In this document: positions 37,670-46,100 of the stretch, piece after piece
Layout: each line of letters starts with the position of its first letter
Numbering within the stretch: the stretch's first letter is position 1
DNA from: an uncultured Microscilla sp.
GTDB lineage: Bacteria > Bacteroidota > Bacteroidia > Cytophagales > Microscillaceae
Length of the DNA stretch: 64,000 nt
Reading direction: 5' to 3'
NCBI RefSeq assembly: GCF_947493425.1
Contig: NZ_CANLRP010000005.1
Span: 1 to 64,000, forward strand
Made by a program: the position numbers and the translations under genes
The notes under the pieces: generated by a model
Database searches by the model: none
Seen by the model: only the letters and a program-made list of their open reading frames with translations
What the model was told of the DNA's origin: nothing

Positions 37670-38388
37670 AATCAGTATTTATATTTGTATATAAAAATTT
37701 TGAAAAATCGTGTCAAGTTATTATGTTTGTGTCAGTAAGAGACGCAAATCTATAAATTTACCATCAAAACACTCTTTATTATCCCCATAAAAATTGCACT
37801 AATTACAAAAAACTTAAAAAAAATTTACATTCATTTTTTAGTTATTGGTTTTTTCGTAAACTTGCCGTGCAAAATCTCCTAAGCGTGAATTGAGCCTCAT
37901 TTCTACACCAAAGGTCTATTGTGGGTAAAGGGTATTTTCAATGGTATCTTCTTTCTTTGCAAATTTTAACCATATTATAGAATTGAGTACTTATCCAGCA
38001 TCTTGGATAAGCTATTAAAACAATCATACTTTTATTTTTGATTTAACATTAAACTCATTTGCCTAGTGCACTGGAAACTAAATTCCTATCATATTATTCG
38101 GAGTCTTTAGCCCGCTTACTTTACTTCAAAAAGTTTACGTAGCTTTGGCTATGAGCACTTTTTGAAGTGCGTCAGCAAACAAAATACCCTCGAATAAATA
38201 ATATATTTATTTAATCCCCAATGCACTAGTGTGAGAAGGTAATGTAAATAACAAGATATTTACACTATAGTAGTGAGAAAGCAAATACACTCTCCTGATA
38301 TAGAAACCTACATTTCTTATTTATATCCAAATATTTAATTGTTCAACTTAATCGTTTCAATGCGTATTAATTTCACAAAATATTTCCT
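37670..38388. other. Divergent serS/rho intergenic region with MITE copy B
   Basis: About 720 bases. It holds the 167-bp palindromic element (38063-38229). On the minus strand TAGATTTG at 37745-37752 fits a -7 box for serS, without a clear -33. On the plus strand TATTTTTG at 38033-38040 fits the -7 consensus but lies before the element and 350 bases from rho. Long leaders are typical for autoregulated rho genes. No ORF is convincing. Confidence 0.4.
38063..38229. mobile_element. 167-bp palindromic MITE-like element, copy B
   Basis: Same length as copy A (18954-19120) and related to it when reverse complemented. The ends are ctagtgcactgg and ccaatgcactag; the centre at 38146 is gtagctttggctatg. 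The arms match across nearly the whole length, so RNA from either strand would fold as one long imperfect hairpin. It lies in the rho leader/promoter region and could affect rho transcription. Confidence 0.78.
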
Positions 38389-39981
38389 ATGTATAACATC
38401 GAAGAACTAAACTTAAAGCTTCTTTCGGAGTTAAGAGAAATCGCCGAACAACTACAAGTAAAAAACTTCAAGAAATTGACTAAAAAGGAGTTGATTTACA
38501 AAATTTTAGATCAACAGGCGATCTTACCCGAAGAAAAAGTCCTTCCTATAAAAGAAAAAGAAGCAACACCAAAAGTTCAAGAAAAAAAGAGTGACACTTC
38601 TAGCAAGCCTCGTAAGAGAAGTCGCACCAAATCTGAAAGTAGCAGAGAAAAAGAACCTAAAGTGGCAAGCACAGCTAATAATGGAAAGAAAGCTGAGCAA
38701 GAAGACTTTAACTTTGACATGGGTAATGACCCTATGTTGTTTGACAACCCAGTAAATGACGACCTTGGTGCTCCGGCAAAACCTAAAGCTGAGCCCAAGG
38801 AAGCAAGCAGTGGTAAAAGTCAGAGTAGTAGCAAAAAGAATAACAATTCGTTTTCTATCCGTGATTTTGACGGCTTGATTGAAAATGAGGGAGTTCTTGA
38901 GATTATGCAAGATGGTTATGGTTTCTTGCGCTCGTCTGATTATAACTACCTTGCCAGCCCTGATGATATTTATGTTTCTCCTTCTCAGATTAAATTATTT
39001 GGTCTAAAAACAGGGGATACTATCAGAGGACAAATAAGACCCCCAAAAGAAGGTGAAAAATACTTTGCACTTTTAAGGGTTGAGAACATCAACGGAAAAA
39101 CCACAGAAGAAATCAGGGATCGTATTCCTTTTGAATACCTCACACCTTTGTTCCCACAAGAACGCCTCAACTTGAGTGCTTCAAGCAATGAAATGTCTAC
39201 CCGTATACTTGATTTATTTGCCCCTATTGGTAAAGGTCAAAGGGGAATGATTGTAGCCCAACCAAAAACAGGTAAAACTGTTTTGCTTAAAAACATTGCC
39301 AATGCTATTGCCACCAATCACCCAGAGGTATACCTCATTGTATTGTTGGTAGACGAACGTCCAGAAGAAGTAACCGATATGGCACGCAGTGTACGCGCTG
39401 AGGTAATTTCGTCTACATTTGACGAGCAAGCCGAACGTCACGTAAAAATTGCTCAGATTGTATTAGGCAAAGCAAAACGCATGGTAGAGTGCGGACATGA
39501 TGTAGTAATATTGCTTGACTCTATCACTCGTTTGGCACGTGCTTATAACACAGTTGTTCCTTCATCTGGTAAGATATTAACGGGTGGTGTAGATGCCAAT
39601 GCACTACATAAACCTAAGCGTTTCTTTGGGGCAGCTCGTAACGTTGAAAATGGCGGTTCTTTGACTATCATTGCTACTGCATTGATAGAAACAGGTTCTA
39701 AAATGGACGAAGTAATCTTTGAAGAATTTAAAGGTACTGGTAACATGGAGCTTCAACTTGACCGTAAACTATCTAACAAACGTGTTTATCCTGCCATTGA
39801 TGTTCCTGCTTCTGGTACTCGTCGTGAAGACTTATTGATGGATAAGGAAGAATTACAGCGTGTATGGATATTGCGTAAATACATGGATGACATGAACTCT
39901 AATGAAGCAATGGACTTCTTATTAGATAAAATGAAAGGTACCAGAAATAACATGGAATTCTTGATTTCGATGAATGGATAA
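38389..39981 (+). CDS. rho: Transcription termination factor Rho
   Basis: 530 residues, against about 420 in E. coli. Rho N-terminal helical domain at 1-45, then a low-complexity lysine/serine and aspartate/asparagine-rich insertion of about 120 residues (55-160). The RNA-binding cold-shock domain ([16 protein letters not shown]) starts at about 166, and the RecA-like ATPase has Walker A AQPKTGKT at about 288-295, [14 protein letters not shown], and Walker [17 protein letters not shown]. The insertion, common in Bacteroidota and Actinobacteria, is known to add RNA affinity and in some species phase separation; that role here is inference. Confidence 0.97.
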   Translation: MYNIEELNLKLLSELREIAEQLQVKNFKKLTKKELIYKILDQQAILPEEKVLPIKEKEATPKVQEKKSDTSSKPRKRSRTKSESSREKEPKVASTANNGKKAEQEDFNFDMGNDPMLFDNPVNDDLGAPAKPKAEPKEASSGKSQSSSKKNNNSFSIRDFDGLIENEGVLEIMQDGYGFLRSSDYNYLASPDDIYVSPSQIKLFGLKTGDTIRGQIRPPKEGEKYFALLRVENINGKTTEEIRDRIPFEYLTPLFPQERLNLSASSNEMSTRILDLFAPIGKGQRGMIVAQPKTGKTVLLKNIANAIATNHPEVYLIVLLVDERPEEVTDMARSVRAEVISSTFDEQAERHVKIAQIVLGKAKRMVECGHDVVILLDSITRLARAYNTVVPSSGKILTGGVDANALHKPKRFFGAARNVENGGSLTIIATALIETGSKMDEVIFEEFKGTGNMELQLDRKLSNKRVYPAIDVPASGTRREDLLMDKEELQRVWILRKYMDDMNSNEAMDFLLDKMKGTRNNMEFLISMNG

Positions 39982-40018
39982 TATAACATCCCATTGTTTT
40001 ATTTCTTATAAACTATTG

Positions 40019-40051
40019 AATCCCTGGAGACATCTTCAGGGATTTTTTTAT
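40019..40051 (+). terminator. Rho-independent terminator after rho
   Basis: aatccctg and cagggatt form an 8-bp stem with a 10-base loop, followed by a run of Ts, 37 bases after the rho stop. Confidence 0.85.
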
Positions 40052-40088
40052 GTATATTGATAAAAAATAATGGTCAAAAAAGTCAACT

Positions 40089-41054
40089 ATGGAAGAATAC
40101 CTAATAAACAATACTCCCCTTACTTGGGACTACAGAAAATGGATTGCAGAGTTTAAGCAAGGTTCTAAATCTCAAATAGGCTTTAGGGTTTCACGCAAAA
40201 AAGTGTTTGATCATACTGTAGAGGTAATTAAAACAGGGCAGTATGTAGCTAATGGAAAAACTATTATGCTGAAAGACTTTGCTGATCTGTTACATATTTG
40301 GCAAGACTCAAAGTTTTACCCTGATACCCATACTTTAGTGCTACCAGAGATAACTACTCCATATACTACTGTTTATCAAGTCATTCAGGCAGATTGTGTA
40401 GAAGTAGGGCAAACTATGCAAAAACTAGGATTTAATCCTGTAGTATTGAATATGGCAAATGGTAATACTCCGGGCGGAGCAGTTATTCGCGGAGCAGGTG
40501 CTCAAGAAGAAAACCTATTTCGTCGTTCTAATTTATATACCTCATTGTATCAATACACTGACTTTGCTCCTCAATATGGTATTCACAAACATGGGCAACA
40601 CCACTACCCTATTCCAGCCCAATCTGGAGGTATTTACTCACCCAATGTGTTATTTTTTAGGTCATCGGAACATAGTGGTTATGCTTTGCTTACCCAACCT
40701 TTTACTTTATCTATTGTCACTGTGCCTGCTATTGCTCGTCCCAAAGTAGAATCACGCAATGGGCGCAATTGGCTGACGCCTCCTCAGATAGAATTTACCA
40801 AGCATAAGATTAGAGCTATACTAAGAATAGCAGCTATGCACCAACACGATTGCCTAATTTTGAGCGCATTTGGTTGTGGAGCTTTCAAAAATCCTCCTCA
40901 CCACATGGCGCAGCTGTTTAAGGAAGTATTAGTTGAAGCCGATTTTAACGAACGGTTTAAATCTGTAATATTTGCCATTATAGATGATCATAACGCCTGG
41001 AAAGCCCATAACCCAGAGGGTAATTTAATTCCTTTTCAACAAGTATTTGATTAA
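40089..41054 (+). CDS. Microbial-type poly(ADP-ribose) glycohydrolase domain protein
   Basis: 321 residues, matching the TIGR02452/DUF2263-type family. The ADP-ribose macrodomain core is recognised by NMANGNTPGGAVIRGAGAQEENLFRRSNLY (quoted in parts: NMANGNTPGGAV, IRGAGAQEE, FRRSNLY), with the paired catalytic glutamates of QEE at about 139-141. The late CLILSAFGCGAFKNPPHHMAQLF block is the second macrodomain signature. Such enzymes remove ADP-ribose chains or reverse toxin ADP-ribosylation. No ADP-ribosyltransferase is visible next to it. It stands alone after the rho terminator. Confidence 0.92.
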   Translation: MEEYLINNTPLTWDYRKWIAEFKQGSKSQIGFRVSRKKVFDHTVEVIKTGQYVANGKTIMLKDFADLLHIWQDSKFYPDTHTLVLPEITTPYTTVYQVIQADCVEVGQTMQKLGFNPVVLNMANGNTPGGAVIRGAGAQEENLFRRSNLYTSLYQYTDFAPQYGIHKHGQHHYPIPAQSGGIYSPNVLFFRSSEHSGYALLTQPFTLSIVTVPAIARPKVESRNGRNWLTPPQIEFTKHKIRAILRIAAMHQHDCLILSAFGCGAFKNPPHHMAQLFKEVLVEADFNERFKSVIFAIIDDHNAWKAHNPEGNLIPFQQVFD

Positions 41055-41166
41055 CCATTTGCCCAGCCATTCTTTAAATTTATTAGCACGCTGTTTATTA
41101 ACGATAAGTTAAGAGCCTGTTTAAAATTCACCCAGTACTTAGTCAATAGTTTATTTAGGAATAAGT

Positions 41167-41377
41167 TATACTAAGATTAAGGTGATCACCTGCGGTGAGC
41201 TTGTCACAGCAAGCTACCCTGATGAATCGGCATTTATAAATAGACTCGGTTTTAGGATTTACAGGATTAGCTTTGCTGAGCTCAGCACAGCAAAGCTGTA
41301 GCTTCGGTTGATTAATGTTGGTATTCAGGCAATTAGTCAAAATCTGTCCCCAAAACCATTTTTGTTTAAGTATAACA
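41167..41377. repeat. Dispersed intergenic repeat, copy 2 (211 bp)
   Basis: Same sequence and orientation as 5736-5905, with about 41 extra bases at 41269-41310. The extra segment is itself a hairpin (agctttgctg / cagcaaagct, 9-base loop) and echoes the gagct-cacagcaa-gct block found earlier in both copies, so it looks like an internal duplication. It ends 25 bases before a transposase-like remnant. Confidence 0.85.
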
Positions 41378-41401
41378 TCTTCACCCAAACACCAGAAACT
41401 T

Positions 41402-41503
41402 ATGCCAAACAAAAAATACCCTGTTGATTTGACTGAGCTTGAACAAACTCATTTAGGAATGGTAGTACAACAACACGGTACTAAAAATCAAATAACAAGC
41501 TGA
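41402..41503 (+). pseudogene. Remnant of an IS630-type transposase N-terminus
   Basis: A 33-codon frame reading MPNKKYPVDLTELEQTHLG followed by MVVQQHGTKNQITS. The KKY-x-V-x-LT-x-x-E-x-x-x-L pattern is how IS630-family transposases begin. The frame then stops and nothing further of the transposase (helix-turn-helix or DDE core) is found downstream. The call rests on a short match. Confidence 0.5.
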
Positions 41504-42140
41504 TTACTCATAAATCAGGGATACAAGGAAATTTACAAACAACAATAACTTCCTGATATAACAAAGAGAGTTCAACTTTTAGTGATGTAATAATTACCGT
41601 AAGGAAATTGTTTTGTAGTAAATTTGATTTTCAAATGTATGGTAATTTCACTGAATGTGTAAATATTTTCAAAAAAGCTTTTTAACCATACAAAGCACAT
41701 TTTTAGCATTACATAAGGTTAAATTCGAGCCTATAGTAATGCCTAATGCTTCTAATATTTAGCCATCATATACCGTGATAAATGATGTTTTTTTTATAAT
41801 TTTTCAAAAAAAAACATTACATCGACAGTAAGAAGTTCTTACCCTTAAAACAAACCACTTAAAATAAGAACTGTATGAAATCCTTACTCAAGTTTACATT
41901 ACTTTCAAAGCCCACATTGACACTTCAAATTACCAAACAAGTCGTCATTGAACCATCCAACCTCTGACTTGTTGACGATTCCGGTAACAAGAACAGGATA
42001 TAAATTTTAAACAAATTTGATGTTATATTAAATAAAAAACATGTATCCATATTTTTTATTTTAATTCTTAGACATTCAAATATTTTTACAAATATTCTAC
42101 ATATATTAATATTCAAATCTACCGCTATAAACTAACAGGT
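41504..42140. other. AT-rich intergenic region with one small frame
   Basis: About 640 bases before the 148-residue gene. It holds an 8-bp inverted repeat (agttctta / taagaact, 41834-41872) directly followed by a 30-codon frame at 41875-41967 beginning MKSLLKFTLLSKP. There is no support beyond the start codon for that peptide. Otherwise I see only AT-rich spacer. Confidence 0.3.
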
Positions 42141-42587
42141 ATGCCTACAAAATCAACTGCAAAGGATAACTCCTTAGAACAACTTAATAAGTTGCTTCGC
42201 CAGAACAAAAAAGTTGACTTTAAAACTTTTAACCTACTGAGTGCAAAAGAGTTGGAAAGTCTAAACTGGAGTAAAATCTCTAAAAAAGACCGACCAAAGG
42301 TCTTAAAACAAGCCAAGGCTTACCAACGTCTACTTCGTCTATTGGGAGAACATCACCCAAAAATTGCCAAAGAACTTCTCAAGCAAAATCTTCATTCTGC
42401 GGTTCAGATTGCCTCTATTCCTCAAAAGAAGTTTATGAATGATTTTTTGAGCGTATTTAAGGACGAAGATTTGATGAAGAAATTTTATGCACGTGCTCTA
42501 GCTACCCGAAGCAAGGTGCTTTTGAAGTACATGAACATTGTGCAAAACCGCCAACCTCATGCTAAATCGGTCAATGTTATTGCCTGA
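42141..42587 (+). CDS. TcA N-terminal-like helical protein (probably split from the giant gene)
   Basis: 148 residues, all helical and basic. The part from about 55 on (AKAYQRLLRLLGEHHPKIAKELL, LHSAVQIASIPQKKFMNDFLSVF, MKKFYARALATRSKVLLKYM) follows the pattern that in TcA and related VRP1 proteins precedes the LFGDLDF segment: an LQR-L helix, then hSA-x-x-IA-x-x-x-x-x-F, then a helix with Y-x-x-A. The giant gene 518 bases downstream begins exactly at the LFGDLDF segment. I therefore infer that this is the detached first segment of the same protein family, either a split gene or a partner subunit. The match is by remembered pattern, not by search. Confidence 0.6.
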   Translation: MPTKSTAKDNSLEQLNKLLRQNKKVDFKTFNLLSAKELESLNWSKISKKDRPKVLKQAKAYQRLLRLLGEHHPKIAKELLKQNLHSAVQIASIPQKKFMNDFLSVFKDEDLMKKFYARALATRSKVLLKYMNIVQNRQPHAKSVNVIA

Positions 42588-42683
42588 TTTGGCTTCTCAA
42601 TTTATTTTAATCGCATAGCAGAACAACATTTAAAATACTTTCAATTTTTTGGTCTTATCAAAAGATAGGTAAACCTACAAAAA

Positions 42684-42811
42684 TAATCTGAGCCATAAAA
42701 CGGTATCTTTCCCGAGCGGACTTCCTCAAAAAATAGTTCCATAGCTTTGGCTATGCAAAGATTTTTTGACTCGCCCACTCAACAAATATTTTGTTTTATT
42801 GGCACATCTTA
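42684..42811. mobile_element. 128-bp imperfect palindrome, MITE-like
   Basis: The ends taatctgagcc and ggcacatctta are inverted repeats with mismatches. The arms continue through ataaaac/gttttat and ctcaaaaaat/attttttgac to the centre at 42747, where catagctttggctatg is a perfect-armed loop. The centre is shared with the 167-bp elements, so they may be related families. It has no coding capacity. Confidence 0.65.
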
Positions 42812-42888
42812 TTTTTCCGCTTTACTGACCAAGGAGTTGCACGGCATTGCTTTGCCCAATTTTTAAGTGTTTGACAAGAGGCAAGCTT

Positions 42889-42962
42889 CGAGTCCTTGGA
42901 TGCCGATGCATATCGGTGCGACAAGTCGCAAGTCCTTAGATACCGATGAATATCGGTGCTAC
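42889..42962. repeat. Two-copy direct repeat with internal dyad
   Basis: agtcctt-gat-ccgatg-atatcggtgc occurs twice, 40 bases apart. Each copy contains ccgat/atcgg inverted arms that could form a small hairpin. It lies 145 bases before the giant ORF. It could be a regulatory site or a decayed repeat. Confidence 0.55.
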
Positions 42963-43105
42963 CTCCTGTTTATCAAGCAACTAACGACCTTATTTACAAC
43001 GCATTATAATGTTGTTAGTTAGAAGCTTTGTTGGTGCTTCAGGCTCTGAAGCGCCCCAACAAGTTCAAAAAAACTTTTCAATCCCTAAACATAACCACCT
43101 AAATC

Positions 43106-46100
43106 ATGAGTACATTTAATGATTTGCCAGACTACGAAGCTCTTTTCGGAGACTTGGATTTTAAAGAAGGCGATGAATCAAGATCAGTTTATTCTCCCGC
43201 CGCTTACCTGGCAGATTTACTGCAAATGATGGACGATGAATTTTCTTCTACCGAAGATGTAAAAGCCAGGCGTCCTGACATACGTAATATTATTCTTGAT
43301 TATGAAAATTCTTTCGAAGAAATTCCTTATTTGGAGGTAGTCAACGAAGTACTTGAGACTAAAATTGGAGACAGTGTATACACCGACTTGCTCGAGGCTT
43401 CTTACCCTTTTAACATGCCCTTCAACCTCGATCACGCCGAAGTACAGCTCTATTTGAAACATTTGGGCATTTCTTCTGAGGAGTTGTATAAAACTTTTTC
43501 GCTGGAGCACGATGATAGCATTATTGCCAGAGAATACCTAAACCTTTCGGAAGAGGAGTACGAGATGATCATTTCGGAGCATAGTTATGGGCCTGTTCGG
43601 AAATACTATAACTACTCAAGTGATGATGACACCTCAGACCTTGGTTTTCAGGCATACATGGCCAATGTCACTACCTTTTTAGAAACCACCGACCTCACGG
43701 GGGTACAAGCCAGAGAACTGCTCTATCAAAACCTGCGCGAAGAGGAGTATGGCTTTCAGAGCAACTTTTATATCAATAACGGCTTGGCAGGCGATGGCTA
43801 TGCCTTGCTAGACGATACGGAAACGTATATTGTCTGGAGCAATGATTCGGAAGGAACTTGGCAAGACGATGCCAACAACACCTACAATGAGTTGCCTTAT
43901 GATTGGTATGACAGGGTCAATCGTTTTACCCGTTTTGCCAATAAAATAGGCATTAGCTTCACCGATTTAGATTTGATCATTAGGCACTGCTGCAACAACA
44001 CTTTAGACGCCGATGCAGTGGCTATGGTGGCTTCGGTAAAGCAACTCAAGGAAGCGCTTGATGTGGAGTATGATGTAGTGGTGGCGCTGTTGTCTACCAT
44101 CAACGAAATGGGGCAAACCGAAGGGGATGAACCACAAGACCTTTTCAACCGCATTTTTAACAATAAATGTGTACAATTTGACGAACGCTATATTCTGGGC
44201 TCAGTAGATTTGGCTACAGAGTTTCAAGAAGAAGAGGAGTATACTGAAATACCGTATTATGCCGACCTGTTTTCGGATGACAACTATGATTTCAGAAAAC
44301 GGGCACGCTATGTATTGGGGCTTTCTAAACTTGATTTGGAAAAGATTATTCAGCGTTTGGACGACAAAGAGGTAGAGGATAGCCTTTGGTTGCTGGAAGA
44401 GAACAAGATGGAATTGCTCAACTTCCTTTACCGCTTCACGAAACTAGCATCTTTGCTGGATATTGGTCACGAAGAGTTGTTTACGCTTTTTGATGTGCTG
44501 GAAGTAGACCCCACCATTGCCCACCACAATCAACAAAACATCTTCCTTAGCTACTTGCCTTCTACGCAAGACTGCTACGAGATTTTTATGGGTTCGGAGG
44601 TAAAAGATCAACAATGGTTGATGCATACTTTACACTATACCTGCAAATGGATGATGGAGCACGGATTTACGGCGGACAATTTATGGCAAATAACCACGGG
44701 TAAATTCAAAACAGAAGAAGCAGAAGAGGCTTCTCGAACAGCCAAAATCACGGCGCTTGATGGCATTTATCAAGGGTTTAAACCCATGGTGCTTAAGCCC
44801 GACTCTTTCATCCGCGCCCCCTTCGACAAACGTGCTTCTGGGGTGATTTATCGCACGCTAGAAACCTTGAATGAGGCTAAAGACCAAGATGTACGGTTGG
44901 TGAGCTACTCGAAAGAAGAGGCGGAAATGATTGCGCACAAGGCAGTAGACCAACTTGGTTGGGTAACTAGCCTAGATTTTACCGACTTGGGCATTGAGGA
45001 GAAACTAGCTGAGAAGATGTTCCGCAACTTGGTGATGATAGGCTACATAGATGAACAAGGGATTATTCAGTCTGAGACGTTTCCTAAGGATCACAAATAC
45101 TTTCGCTTGGAAACCAACTTCGGTTATCTTCGTCATCAGCTATTTAGCATATTCCAAGCGCTTTTTGAAGGGGCAGAAGTGCAAGAGGAGGAAGACCTAG
45201 AAGACTTGAGTATTTCTTTGTTTCCGTCTGACCTTGAAGCTTTGGGGCTAGGCGAAAACGAACGAGATGAATTGTATGATAACCTCATCTTTAACAATTA
45301 CATAGACGAAGAGGGCAACATTCAACACCCATTTTTCTTTGCGAAGGATGAAAACGAGGAGAGTTTTGATACAGAAATAGATATTAACGATTATGCACCC
45401 CAAGTATACAAGCAGTTTGAGAAAAAACTCCACATGTTTGAAAAGGGGCATTTAGTCATTAATAAATCAGTTTTTAGCGAATTGCCCTTAAAAGAAGGCG
45501 AAATAAATGAGTTGGTTGAGAACTTGATCTTCAATGAGTACATAGACAAAAAACATGTAGTTAAAGACAAACAATGCTTGCTTAAAGAAGATGCCAATGA
45601 ATTTAAGTTAGCCCTTCATTTCTATCCACACAGACATGCCATTCTTCGCTTGCTCAAAGACAAAGTAGAGCGCTTTCAGAAAGAGTACTTGACCATCAGC
45701 AGCGCTTCGCTGAGCCCAATAGCGGATAAAATTGTAGCGAAATGGGCTTTTCAGGATTTGCAATCAGACTATCTTGATGGTTTTAAGTTACTGCCATCTG
45801 CAAGAGATTTTTTCCTGAACGAGGAGAATAAAAAAGAATTTATTTTAAGCTATTATTTTGATAACCTGCCTGGCACCATCTTATTTGATCGCCTAGCAAG
45901 CATTATCAAAACCACTGAAGATTTTCATGTAACCAGGCAAGCTTTTCAGGATTTGAAATTCTCGGAAGATGAAACCACCGAAGTAATGAAAATACTTCGC
46001 TATATGGACTCCATCACCGAAGACAACAAGTTGCCCATAGGCTCATTAGACTACTACTTAGAGTCAAACAATGCCCTCTCTTTCTATGTAAAAGGTTTTG

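Larger units (their letters stand above)
42588..43105. other. Gap between the two TcA-like ORFs
   Basis: 518 bases containing a 128-bp palindrome (42684-42811) and a 40-bp-period direct repeat (42889-42962). I found no frame linking the 148-residue ORF to the giant ORF. I see no clear promoter for the giant gene. Confidence 0.5.

Noticed and set aside
41155..41412. 85-codon minus-strand frame
   Set aside because: It lies inside the dispersed repeat; the other copy does not keep this frame open over the same length.
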